Below, piece after piece: positions 37,754 through 46,364 of a DNA stretch of 64,000 nt. Source of the stretch: Gammaproteobacteria bacterium (lineage in GTDB: Bacteria > Pseudomonadota > Gammaproteobacteria > Pseudomonadales > Porticoccaceae); the NCBI GenBank assembly GCA_016191205.1, contig JACPPB010000002.1:1-64000 (forward strand), read 5' to 3'. Each line of letters opens with the position of its first letter. The stretch's first letter is position 1. Under the pieces are notes generated by a model. It had not been told where the DNA came from, did no database searches, and saw only the letters and a list, made by a program, of their open reading frames with translations. A program made the position numbers and the translations under genes.

Positions 37754-38578
37754 TCAAATTTCGAGAACAATTTCATAGGCGGAAAATTTGCGCACATTGA
37801 ACACACCGCTGTCCAGAATCAGGTACTGCCCCTTGATGCCCAGCAGCCGGCCCGACACTTCAGGCGTTTTGTCGAGATTCCAGGCGCTCACCTTGGCCGG
37901 ATATTCCCGCACCGGATAGTCGATGGCGACAGGTTCGGCGGATGCCAGCGGCTGGATGGCCTGAATCCCGAAGCGCGTCGTCAATTCACCCAGCTCGTCG
38001 GCACACAACTCGAACAGGCGATTGCGGGCGGCGGCGAGATCGGCGGGCTCGGGATCGCCTTTCAGCATGGCGCGCCAGTCGGTGGTGTCGCGCACATGGC
38101 GGCGCAGCGCCGCTTCCACGAACCCCGCCTGCTGGCGGGTTTGCACGCGCGCGATGGGCAGCGCCTGGCTCGCGCCCTGATCGATCCAGCGGGTGGGCAT
38201 CTGGCTGGCGCGGGTGATGCCCACTTTGACGCCGGATGAATTGGCGAGATACACGAAATGCTCGGTCATGCAGAAACGCTGCGCCCAGTCGGGCTCGCGG
38301 CAGGTGCCGGCGTCGAAGTGACAGCGTTCGGGGCTGAGGATGCACAGATCGCATTGCGCGAGCTTGCGAAAACAGGGGTAACAGTAGCCTTGACTGAAGC
38401 TTTTGCTGGTGACGCGGCCGCAGTGGGAGCAATGGATCATGCCGCCGTGACGGATGCGCAAGGTCTCGCCCAGCAGCGCATTGAGGGGCACCCGGCTGTC
38501 GTCCAGCGCCAGCCAGTAGTTGACCGGCGCGGCCAGTTCCGTGGGCATTTTGTCGAGATGACCGCGATAGGTCGGCAT
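37754..38578 (-). CDS. DUF2797 family protein (zinc-binding, GIY-YIG-like core)
   Basis: 274 residues. The middle holds many cysteines and histidines (CSHCGRV, GYCYPCFRKLAQCDLC, CHFDAGTCREPDWAQRFC), likely zinc sites. Then follows FVYLANSSGVKVGITRASQMPTRWIDQGA, which resembles a GIY-YIG nuclease start (VYL...VGIT....R). The C-terminal part (GRLLGIKGQYLILDSGVFNVRKFSAYEI) is typical of DUF2797. Function unknown; a nucleic-acid role is inferred from the core motif. It lies in a same-strand group with DUF1315, rhomboid and nadK. Confidence 0.82.
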   Translation of the reverse strand: MPTYRGHLDKMPTELAAPVNYWLALDDSRVPLNALLGETLRIRHGGMIHCSHCGRVTSKSFSQGYCYPCFRKLAQCDLCILSPERCHFDAGTCREPDWAQRFCMTEHFVYLANSSGVKVGITRASQMPTRWIDQGASQALPIARVQTRQQAGFVEAALRRHVRDTTDWRAMLKGDPEPADLAAARNRLFELCADELGELTTRFGIQAIQPLASAEPVAIDYPVREYPAKVSAWNLDKTPEVSGRLLGIKGQYLILDSGVFNVRKFSAYEIVLEI

Positions 38579-38600
38579 GGCGGTCAGCCGCGGCGCGCGG

Positions 38601-38867
38601 TCAGTGAAGCCACTTCAGCGGCTGGGGTTCGGCGGCGGACACGTCGCCCTCGCCGCCGCAGTGGGCATGGGGGCGCGCCGGGATATGGCCGACCCGCTCG
38701 GCTTCCGGCAGATGGCGCTCGCCCCAGGCGATGACGGCTTGCAGACAGAGGCCGCGCTGGGTGTCGTCAAGCCGGCTGCCGTCGGGCCAGCGCCCGGTCT
38801 CCACCGCCTGTTTCAGCGTCTCGTAGACGGCAGGCGTGATGTGGGCGAGCAGATGATCGAGGTCCAT
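38601..38867 (-). CDS. DUF1315 (YeaC-like) protein
   Basis: 88 residues with the YeaC pattern: MDLDHLLAHITPAVYETLKQAVETGRWPDGSRLDDTQR and LCLQAVIAWGERHLPEAERVGHI, then a short divergent tail. Function unknown. Lies 10 bases after the rhomboid gene and 22 before DUF2797, so probably co-transcribed with both. Confidence 0.82.
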   Translation of the reverse strand: MDLDHLLAHITPAVYETLKQAVETGRWPDGSRLDDTQRGLCLQAVIAWGERHLPEAERVGHIPARPHAHCGGEGDVSAAEPQPLKWLH

Positions 38868-38877
38868 GTTGTTTCCC

Positions 38878-39729
38878 TCACTCGGTTGCGGGCCGGGCGC
38901 GCGCCGAGAAACCGGCCAGGCCGCCGAACAGGGTGCCGATGACGAGGCCGGTCACATGGGCGCCGTTGGCGATACCCCCCTGCAGAAACAGATCCAGGAC
39001 ACCCGCCAGGCACACCAGCAGCCAGATGATCATCAACGGAAAGATGCCGGGTGCCAGGGCGAGCAGCGGATGGGGCGCGAGTTTGTTGCGCACCCAGATA
39101 TAGCCCAGCAACCCGTATACCACGCCGGACAAACCGCCGAACAGATCGTTTGGATGCCAGAGATACTGACCCACATTGGAGCCCACGGCGATGGCGAGAA
39201 AAATCAGCAGGAAATTGGCGTGCCCCGCGAGCCGCTCGACCCGGCGCCCGAACTCCCAGATCCAGAGACTGTTGAACACGATGTGAAACAGCCCGAAGTG
39301 GAGAAACGCCGGCGTCAGCAGGCGCCAGTATTCGCCGCGGGCAAAGGCGGTGTCGGCAACTTCGAGGCGCAATTTATCGGCTTCGGTAACGCCAAAATCC
39401 TGGAAGGTGAACCAGTGAATGGCATCCGGAAGGAAGCTGACCAGGAGCGCCCCGATCAGGCCCAGCAGCAGCATTGCCACCACCACGGGCACCTGACGCG
39501 CCTGTGCCGCGAGACCCGGCGCCGAGGCATCCATGAAGCGGCCGTATTCCCGCAGCACCATCAGCACGGTGGGAATATCATCGCGCCGCGCCACCAGCAG
39601 CACGCGGCTGTCGGCGCGATCGTCGAAGCGATGCGCGACGCCCCGCTCCGCCAAGTGTTGGGACAGCGTCTCGATATCCACCGCCAGCGGCAACTCGGCC
39701 ACCGCGATCCAGGGCTCGGGATCACTCAT
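38878..39729 (-). CDS. rhomboid-family intramembrane serine protease
   Basis: 283 residues. An N-terminal cytoplasmic domain of about 80 residues is followed by six or more hydrophobic segments. The catalytic pair is visible: Ser201 in FGGLSGVVYGLLG and His258 in NGAHVTGLVIG, with the oxyanion side HFGLFHIVFNSLW (Asn153). GlpG-like organisation. It cleaves membrane helices of substrates that cannot be named from sequence. It overlaps nadK by 4 bases. Confidence 0.93.
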   Translation of the reverse strand: MSDPEPWIAVAELPLAVDIETLSQHLAERGVAHRFDDRADSRVLLVARRDDIPTVLMVLREYGRFMDASAPGLAAQARQVPVVVAMLLLGLIGALLVSFLPDAIHWFTFQDFGVTEADKLRLEVADTAFARGEYWRLLTPAFLHFGLFHIVFNSLWIWEFGRRVERLAGHANFLLIFLAIAVGSNVGQYLWHPNDLFGGLSGVVYGLLGYIWVRNKLAPHPLLALAPGIFPLMIIWLLVCLAGVLDLFLQGGIANGAHVTGLVIGTLFGGLAGFSARARPATE

Positions 39730-40649
39730 TCGGCGGCGGCGCCAGAGTCGCGGTCGTCGTGGCGGACCGAATCCAGCCGGCTGCCCCAGCCTAGCTTGGT
39801 GCGACAGACCTGATAGAAATTGTGTCCCATGGGGTGAATCAAGCGCACCGGCCTGGGTTTTTTGTGGATGCGGATGATGTCGTCCTGCTCGGTGATGATT
39901 TCGTACTGGCCGTCGCAGGTGATGGTCGGGTGCAACTCGTTGCGCGTACCGACGCGGATCTCGATCAGGCTGTTGCCGTCGATCACGATCGGTCGGCTGT
40001 TGAGCGAATGGGGATTCATGGGCACCAACACGATGGCGTCCAGTTTGGGGTGCATGATGGGCCCACCGGCGGAGAGCGCGTAGGCGGTGGAGCCGGTCGG
40101 AGTGGAGATGATCAGGCCGTCGGAATGCTGGCTGTAGACGAACTGACCGTCCACATAAAGCTCGAACTCCATCATGCGCACCGAGCGTCCCGGGTGCAGC
40201 ACCATGTCGTTGGCGGCGATGCCGGAGGCCGCCACGCCGCCGTTGCGGTGTACGTCCATGGCCAGCAGAAAGCGTTCGCTGAGCTGGTACTCGCCGGACA
40301 ATACCCGGCCGATGCCCTGCTCCATCTCCTCGGGCGGAATATCGGCCAGAAATCCCAGCCGTCCCCGGTTCAGCCCCAGCAGGGGCACGCCCAGATCCGC
40401 CAGCGCGCGGGCGGCGCCCAGCATGCTGCCATCGCCGCCCACCACGATCACCAGATCGAGGGAATCGGGTGAGAGGGTGCGGCGGTCAACCACTTCGATC
40501 GAATGGTCGGCGAGCAGTTCGGCGGTATCGCGCTCGGCGAGCACGGTGCGGCCGTCCCGTTTCAAAAAGGCCACCAGACGATCGAGGGTTTCCACCACCT
40601 CGCGGTGGCGAAGGCGGGCAACCACGCCGATGCGTTGAAATTGCGCCAT
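39726..40649 (-). CDS. nadK: NAD kinase
   Basis: Makes NADP from NAD and ATP; cytoplasmic. 307 residues, with the catalytic GGDGSMLGAAR at residues 71-81, PLLGLNRGRLGFLADIPPEEM and NDMVLHPGRSVRMMEFELYVDG, and the late SPTGSTAYALSAGGPI-type motif present as STPTGSTAYALSAGGPI. First gene of the minus-strand group and divergent from the SOS-controlled imuA. Confidence 0.96.
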   Translation of the reverse strand: MAQFQRIGVVARLRHREVVETLDRLVAFLKRDGRTVLAERDTAELLADHSIEVVDRRTLSPDSLDLVIVVGGDGSMLGAARALADLGVPLLGLNRGRLGFLADIPPEEMEQGIGRVLSGEYQLSERFLLAMDVHRNGGVAASGIAANDMVLHPGRSVRMMEFELYVDGQFVYSQHSDGLIISTPTGSTAYALSAGGPIMHPKLDAIVLVPMNPHSLNSRPIVIDGNSLIEIRVGTRNELHPTITCDGQYEIITEQDDIIRIHKKPRPVRLIHPMGHNFYQVCRTKLGWGSRLDSVRHDDRDSGAAAE

Positions 40650-40770
40650 GGAAACGGGGCCGGTCGGGAGAGGCCCGATTATACACAGGCCCCGGCCGAT
40701 GACCGGGACGACGGACCTGGCCGAGGAAACTCCACACCGGGCTGGCGGGCCGGAAAGGAAGTGGCTATAT

Positions 40771-40790
40771 TACTGTACATATTCACAGTA
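40771..40790. promoter_or_regulatory. LexA (SOS) box of the imuA-imuB-dnaE2 operon
   Basis: TACTGTACATATTCACAGTA matches the proteobacterial LexA consensus TACTG-N10-CAGTA, with intact CTG and CAG arms 10 bases apart. It ends 27 bases before the imuA start, where a bound repressor would cover the promoter. Confidence 0.93.
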
Positions 40791-40817
40791 TTTATTCGCC
40801 GTGCCGGGGCCGTTCCC

Positions 40818-41723
40818 ATGAACCAACCACTTGCCATCCTTCCCGCCCTTTTGGCGCGACATCCGCATCTGCGCCGCGCCGCCAGCGCCCCACCCCGACC
40901 AGCGGGCATCGCCACCGGCAACCCGCATCTGGACGCCCTGCTGTGCTGGCACGGCTGGCCGCGCGGCGCACTGACCGAACTGCTCGGCGTGCCCGGCCAC
41001 GGCGAGCTGGCACTGCTGGCGCCGACCCTGATCCGGCTGGCGCATCGGGGGGGACAACTGTTTCTGGTGGATCCACCCCACCAGCCCCATGCGCAGGGGC
41101 TGCAACAGCTGGGCATCCCCTGGGATCGGTTGCTGGTGGTGCGGACCACCAGCGACCGCGATCCGATCTGGGCCTGCGAGCAGATTCTGCACTCGGGAAC
41201 CTGCGCCGCCCTGCTCGCCTGGGAAGGCGCCGGAAGCTGGCGTCTCGCGCAATTGCTGCGCCTGCAAAGCGCGGCCCGCGCGGTTCCGGGTCCGGTATTT
41301 CTCTGCCGTCCGGCCCGGGCCGCGCAACAGCCCTCGCCCGCCGTCCTGCGGCTGCGCCTGGCGGGTGCCGCGACCGGCGCGCAACTCACCCTGGTGAAGC
41401 AGCCCGGCCCGGTCGGCCAGCAATTGGCGCTCGCCTCCAGTCTGGACGCGCTGGCGCGGCCCATGATCGATCCGCCCGCGGCCCATCACTGGCCCGCGGC
41501 GCAATGCCTGCCGATCGCGATTCGCGCCGCTGTCCCGGCGTCAATCCCCACACCACGCCCTGAGGATGCCCTGAGCAACCCGAATCCACCCAGGGTTCGA
41601 TCCCTCGACAGACTCGGGACTCATCCGGAACGGGATCAGAAGCCCACCGTCCAGCCTGGGCCTGTCGAAGGACATGTTCCGGGCATCCCTGGGCCGCTTT
41701 CCGCAGCGCTGCGAGCACATTGA
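40818..41723 (+). CDS. imuA: SOS mutagenesis accessory protein ImuA, with repeat-derived C-terminal extension
   Basis: RecA/SulA-like accessory factor of the ImuA-ImuB-DnaE2 mutasome. 301 residues from ATG at 40818. Typical features are NPHLDALLCWHGWPRGALTELLGVPGHGELALLAPTLIRL (a degenerate Walker A region) and GQLFLVDPPHQPHAQGLQQLGI. After about residue 245 the protein runs through a palindromic element (41589-41693), so the last 45 or so residues are probably repeat-encoded and not part of the family domain. Preceded by a LexA box; imuB starts 3 bases after its stop. Confidence 0.88.
   Translation: MNQPLAILPALLARHPHLRRAASAPPRPAGIATGNPHLDALLCWHGWPRGALTELLGVPGHGELALLAPTLIRLAHRGGQLFLVDPPHQPHAQGLQQLGIPWDRLLVVRTTSDRDPIWACEQILHSGTCAALLAWEGAGSWRLAQLLRLQSAARAVPGPVFLCRPARAAQQPSPAVLRLRLAGAATGAQLTLVKQPGPVGQQLALASSLDALARPMIDPPAAHHWPAAQCLPIAIRAAVPASIPTPRPEDALSNPNPPRVRSLDRLGTHPERDQKPTVQPGPVEGHVPGIPGPLSAALRAH
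41589..41693. repeat. palindromic element inside the 3' end of imuA
   Basis: A 105-base imperfect palindrome with 7-base ends CCCAGGG (41589-41595) and CCCTGGG (41687-41693), and inner arms TCGACAG (41605-41611) and CTGTCGA (41662-41668). It has the look of common dispersed extragenic repeats of the CTGTCGAAGG type, but here it is read in frame as the ImuA C-terminus. Confidence 0.55.
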
Positions 41724-41726
41724 TCC

Positions 41727-43190
41727 ATGTTGTGGCTCTGTCTGCGCTGTACCGACCTGGCGCTGGCGACAGTGGACGCTGTCACTCCCTACCCGCCGCG
41801 AGCGGTGGCGGAAGGGCAGCGGGTGTATTGCCACGATCAGGCGGCCGCCGAGCGCGGCGTGGCAGCCGGAATGACACTCGTCACTGCCCTCGCCCTGTGT
41901 CCCGAACTGGCCGTGCGCCCGCGTGCTCCGGCGCGGGAGCAGGCAATCCTGGAAGCCCTGGCGCACGCCTGTCATCACCTCACGCCCAAGGTGACGCTGT
42001 GCCCGCCGGCCGGCCTGCTGCTGGAAATCGGCGGATCGCTGAAGCTGTTCGGCGGCCTCGCCGCCCTGCTCGCCGCGGTCCGCGACACGCTTCGGCTTCA
42101 GCAGGTACATGCGGTCATCGGCGCGGCACCCACGCCCGCCGCCGCGCAATTGCTGAGCCATGGCGATGCCGATCCCCTCGCTTATCTCGATGCCCATAAC
42201 GGCGCCCTGACACGACCCCGGGCGTTCAGCCGCCGCCTGCACGCACTGCCGCTGGCGGCACTCGACTGCGCGCCGGAACTCATCGAAAAGCTCGCGCGCA
42301 CCGGCCTGCGCCGCGTCGGCGAAGTCTTGCAGTTGCCCGGCAGTGCCCTCGGCCGGCGCTGTGGCCGGGATTTTGTGCACTATCTGGAGCGCATTCGCGG
42401 CCAGCGCCCCGACCCCCGGACAGCCATGCCGCTGGCGTCCAGTTTCTCCCGGCGCCTGGAATTTGGCGCCGGGATCGAGCGCGCCGAGATGCTGCTGTTT
42501 CCGGCCCGACGCCTGCTGCACGAACTGAGCGGCTATCTGCGCGCCCGTCAGATGCACTGCGGCCGCCTGGACTGGACGCTGTATCCGGAGCATGGCGAGC
42601 CGCTCACCCTGCCCTTGCGGCTCGCCCGGCCCCGTGGCGATCTCGCGCACCTGCTGGAACTGACCCGACTCGGGTTCGCCACCCTGCGTCCCGGGGGACC
42701 AGTGGCCGCCCTGGGACTGACGAGCGACGAACTCCACCCGGCGCGGGACCTCAGCGGGGATCTGTTGAGCACTCTGGTCCCGCAGCCGGATCCGGCGGGC
42801 ATCCAGACCCTGTGCGACCGCCTCGCCGCCCGCCTCGGGCCCGACGCCATCGCCCGCCTCGGAATGCAGAACCAACATCTGCCCGAACGCGCGAGCGTCG
42901 CGCTGCCGCCGACCGCCGCTGCGGTCCGCGCCGTGCCTGTACCGCCACCCACAGCACCGCGACCGGCCTGGCTGGTACAGCCACCGGCGCCGGTATCCAT
43001 CCAGGGCGGAAAGCTGTACTGGGAGGGGCCCCTGACCCTGCTGCGCGGCCCCGAACGCATCGAGAGCGACTGGTGGCGAACGCCGGCACGGCGTGATTAC
43101 TACCTCGCCCGCCACGGCGACGGCCGCCGCTGCTGGCTGTACCGCGAGCGCCACAGCGGCGCCTGGTTTGTGCATGGTCTGTTCGGCTGA
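41727..43190 (+). CDS. imuB: ImuB, catalytically inactive Y-family polymerase homologue
   Basis: Hub protein of the mutasome; binds the sliding clamp and recruits ImuA and DnaE2. 487 residues starting MLWLCLRCTDLALATVDAV. Y-family layout is clear (GVAAGMTLVTALALCPEL; LLEIGGSLKLFGGLAALL; GLRRVGEVLQLPGSALGRRCG, a helix-hairpin-helix; RRLEFGAGIERAEMLLFPARRLLHELSGYL), but the catalytic carboxylates of active Y polymerases are not in place, as is usual for ImuB. I could not find an obvious QLxLW clamp-binding motif. The C-terminal Trp/Tyr-rich part (ESDWWRTPARRDYYLARHGDGRRCWLYRERHSGAWFVHG) is typical. Confidence 0.9.
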   Translation: MLWLCLRCTDLALATVDAVTPYPPRAVAEGQRVYCHDQAAAERGVAAGMTLVTALALCPELAVRPRAPAREQAILEALAHACHHLTPKVTLCPPAGLLLEIGGSLKLFGGLAALLAAVRDTLRLQQVHAVIGAAPTPAAAQLLSHGDADPLAYLDAHNGALTRPRAFSRRLHALPLAALDCAPELIEKLARTGLRRVGEVLQLPGSALGRRCGRDFVHYLERIRGQRPDPRTAMPLASSFSRRLEFGAGIERAEMLLFPARRLLHELSGYLRARQMHCGRLDWTLYPEHGEPLTLPLRLARPRGDLAHLLELTRLGFATLRPGGPVAALGLTSDELHPARDLSGDLLSTLVPQPDPAGIQTLCDRLAARLGPDAIARLGMQNQHLPERASVALPPTAAAVRAVPVPPPTAPRPAWLVQPPAPVSIQGGKLYWEGPLTLLRGPERIESDWWRTPARRDYYLARHGDGRRCWLYRERHSGAWFVHGLFG

Positions 43191-43195
43191 ATTCT

Positions 43196-46100
43196 GTGTA
43201 CGCCGAACTGCACTGCATCAGCAATTTCACGTTTCTGCGCGGGGCCTCTCATCCCGAGGAACTGGTGCAACGGGCCGCTGAACTGGGCTACGCCGCCATC
43301 GCCATCACCGACGAATGCTCATTGGCCGGCGTGGTCCGCGCCCATGGCGCTGCCCGCGAGCACGGCATCCCGCTCATCATCGGCAGCGAATTCCGGCTGC
43401 GCGAAGGCGTGCATCTGGTGCTGCTCGCCCCGGACCGCGCGGCCTATGGCGAGCTCGCGAGCCTGATCAGCCGGGGACGGCGGCGCAGCCCCAAGGGCAC
43501 CTACGATCTCGGGCTGAATGATCTGGAACCTTGCAGCGGCCGTTGTCTGGCGCTGTGGCGGCCGACCGGCGACAGCACGGCCGATCTGGCGGCGGGACAC
43601 GCCCTGCGGGCGCTGTTCGCCGACCGCCTCTGGCTCGGCGTCAGCCACTGTCTGGACGGTGCCGAGACGGCATCTCACGCCGCTCACCGCGACGTCGCCG
43701 CCCGCCTCGGCATTCCGCTGGCCGCCTGCGGCGAAGTCCATATGCATGTGCCGCAGCGCAAACCCCTGCAGGACGTGCTGACGGCGATCCGCCTCAACAC
43801 GCCGGTTGCAGCCCTGGGCCGGCAGCTCGCGGCCAACGCCGAACGCCATCTGCGGCCGCTGGCGCGGCTGCGGGAACTGTATCCGCCGGCACTGCTGGCG
43901 GTGACGCTCGCCATCGCCGCGCGCTGCCGATTCTCCCTCGCTGAGCTGCGTTACGAGTATCCCGATGAAGTGGTGCCACCCGGGGTCAGCCCCGCGGCAC
44001 ACCTGGCGGCCCTGGTGGCCCAGGGCGCGGCGCGGCGCTGGCCCGGTGGTGTGCCGGAAGCGGTAGCGGCCATGTTGGCGCGCGAACTGGCGATCATTCA
44101 CGAACTGGGCTACGAACATTATTTTTTGACCGTCCACGACATCGTCGCCTTCGCCCGCGGGCGCGGCATCCTCTGCCAGGGGCGCGGCTCGGCCGCCAAC
44201 TCGGCGGTCTGCTACTGCCTGTCGATCACCGAGGTCTCGCCGACCCGGGTCAACCTGCTGTTCGAGCGTTTTATTTCGAAGGAGCGCAACGAACCGCCGG
44301 ATATCGATGTGGATTTCGAGCACGAGCGGCGCGAGGAAGTCATTCAGTACATCTACAAAAAATACGGCCGCGAGCGCGCCGCCCTGGTCGCATCCCTGAC
44401 GACTTACCGTCTGCGCAGCGCGGTGCGGGATGTGGCCAAGGCACTCGGCCTCGACCCACTGCTGACGGATCGTCTGGCGCAATCCCTCACCGGGTGGGAC
44501 CGGAATGCAGATCTGGAGCCGCACCTGCGCATACAGCTGGGCGACGACCCGCGCATCCCCTGGCTGGCGCGCCTGGTGAGTGAAATACGCGGTTTTCCTC
44601 GCCATCTATCGCAGCATGTGGGTGGCTTCGTGATCAGCCGGGGGCCCATCAGCCAACTGGTACCGGTCGAAAACGCCGCCATGCCGGAGCGGACCATCAT
44701 CCAGTGGGACAAGGATGACATCGAGGCGCTCGGCCTGCTCAAGATCGACGTGCTCGCGCTTGGCATGCTGAGCGCGATCCGCAAATGCCTGGACAGCCTG
44801 CGCGCCCTGGGCGCCGCCGTGACCCGCCTGCAGGACATCCCCGAGGATGACCCCGCCACCTACGACATGCTGTGTCGGGGCGACAGCGTCGGCGTATTTC
44901 AGGTGGAATCCCGCGCCCAGATGTCGATGCTGCCGCGCCTGCGGCCGCGCTGCTATTACGATCTGGTGATTCAGGTGGCCATCGTGCGCCCGGGTCCCAT
45001 CCAGGGCGACATGGTGCATCCCTACCTGCGCCGCCGCGAGGGCAGCGAACCCGTCACCTACCCGAACGCCGCCATCCAGGGCGTGCTCGAACGCACCCTT
45101 GGCGTGCCCATCTTCCAGGAACAGGCGATCAAGCTCGCCATGGTGGCGGCCGGTTTCAGCGGCGGCGAAGCCGATCAGTTGCGCCGCGCCATGGCGAGCT
45201 GGGGCAAGCACGGCAATCTCGCCGCCTTCGAGCGCAAGCTGATCGACGGCATGGCAACACGCGGCTACAGCGCGGACTTCGCCCACCGGTTGTTCGAACA
45301 GATCAAGGGCTTCAGCGGCTACGGTTTTCCGGAATCCCATTCCGCCAGTTTCGCCCTGCTGGTCTATGTGTCCGCCTGGCTCAAGTGCCATCACCCGGCG
45401 GCGTTTTACTGCGCCCTGCTCAACAGCCAGCCGATGGGGTTCTATTCGCCGTCGCAACTGGTGCAGGACGCGCGCCGCCACGGTATCGCGGTGCGGCCAG
45501 CGGACGTCGCCCGCAGTACCTGGGATCACCTCCTCGAACCGGGCGCGGACGGCGCGCCGGCGCTCCGCCTCGGCCTGCGCCTGGTGCGGGGACTGCACCA
45601 GGGCGCCGCGGCGCGCCTGGTGCAGGCACGCGGGGAACGGTCCTTCGCCGATGTCGAGGATCTCGCCCGCCGCGCCGATCTCGATCGGGGTCAGCTCGCC
45701 GCGCTCGCCGATGCCGGCACCCTGCGGACCTTGAGCGCCCACCGCCATCAGGCCCACTGGAATCTGCTCGCCATCGAGGAGTGCCGCCCCCTGCTCGCGG
45801 CCGGGACCGGCGCCGAACCCCGGAGCGAGGTCCAGCTTCCCGCGCCCACTCGCGGCCAGGATCTGCTGGCGGATTATCGCGGCACCGGACTCAGCCTCGG
45901 ACCGCACCCCATGGCGCTGCTGCGCGGGCATCCCGCCTTCCGCACCTGTGCCCGGCAACAGGAACTCACCGGGCTGCGCAGCGGCCGCTTCCTGCGCATC
46001 GCCGGTCTGGTCACCGGCCGGCAGCGGCCCGGCACCGCTGCCGGAGTGATTTTCCTCACCCTGGAGGACGAGACCGGCAATACCAATGTGATCGTCTGGC

Positions 46101-46267
46101 GGGATGTCCAGGACCGCCATCGCGCCGCCCTGCTGGGCGCCCGGCTGTTGCTGGTCAAGGGGGTGCTCGAGCACCGGCATTCGGTCTGCCATGTGATCGC
46201 GGGCGAACTACAGGATCACAGCGGTCTGCTCGCCAGCCTCGCCTTGAAGTCTCGCGACTTTCACTGA
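43196..46267 (+). CDS. dnaE2: error-prone DNA polymerase DnaE2
   Basis: C-family polymerase for SOS translesion synthesis, 1023 residues from GTG at 43196. Starts with the PHP domain (YAELHCISNFTFLRGASHPEELV). The polymerase core has GRGSAANSAVCYCLSITEVSP, RFISKERNEPPDIDVDFEHERREEVI (palm aspartates) and VAIVRPGPIQGDMVHPYLRRR. A helix-hairpin-helix region and a C-terminal OB fold (LRIAGLVTGRQRPGTAAGVIFLTLEDETG) follow. Five bases after imuB, so one SOS operon. The length agrees with other DnaE2 proteins. Confidence 0.95.
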   Translation: MYAELHCISNFTFLRGASHPEELVQRAAELGYAAIAITDECSLAGVVRAHGAAREHGIPLIIGSEFRLREGVHLVLLAPDRAAYGELASLISRGRRRSPKGTYDLGLNDLEPCSGRCLALWRPTGDSTADLAAGHALRALFADRLWLGVSHCLDGAETASHAAHRDVAARLGIPLAACGEVHMHVPQRKPLQDVLTAIRLNTPVAALGRQLAANAERHLRPLARLRELYPPALLAVTLAIAARCRFSLAELRYEYPDEVVPPGVSPAAHLAALVAQGAARRWPGGVPEAVAAMLARELAIIHELGYEHYFLTVHDIVAFARGRGILCQGRGSAANSAVCYCLSITEVSPTRVNLLFERFISKERNEPPDIDVDFEHERREEVIQYIYKKYGRERAALVASLTTYRLRSAVRDVAKALGLDPLLTDRLAQSLTGWDRNADLEPHLRIQLGDDPRIPWLARLVSEIRGFPRHLSQHVGGFVISRGPISQLVPVENAAMPERTIIQWDKDDIEALGLLKIDVLALGMLSAIRKCLDSLRALGAAVTRLQDIPEDDPATYDMLCRGDSVGVFQVESRAQMSMLPRLRPRCYYDLVIQVAIVRPGPIQGDMVHPYLRRREGSEPVTYPNAAIQGVLERTLGVPIFQEQAIKLAMVAAGFSGGEADQLRRAMASWGKHGNLAAFERKLIDGMATRGYSADFAHRLFEQIKGFSGYGFPESHSASFALLVYVSAWLKCHHPAAFYCALLNSQPMGFYSPSQLVQDARRHGIAVRPADVARSTWDHLLEPGADGAPALRLGLRLVRGLHQGAAARLVQARGERSFADVEDLARRADLDRGQLAALADAGTLRTLSAHRHQAHWNLLAIEECRPLLAAGTGAEPRSEVQLPAPTRGQDLLADYRGTGLSLGPHPMALLRGHPAFRTCARQQELTGLRSGRFLRIAGLVTGRQRPGTAAGVIFLTLEDETGNTNVIVWRDVQDRHRAALLGARLLLVKGVLEHRHSVCHVIAGELQDHSGLLASLALKSRDFH

Positions 46268-46364
46268 GGGAAGCATCCAGTCACCACAAGTGCACGGCCG
46301 CCTCTTGCTTTGCGTCAATCGATTGCAACAAAATGGGGAAATTTGTCAGCTTGGGGATACTTCC

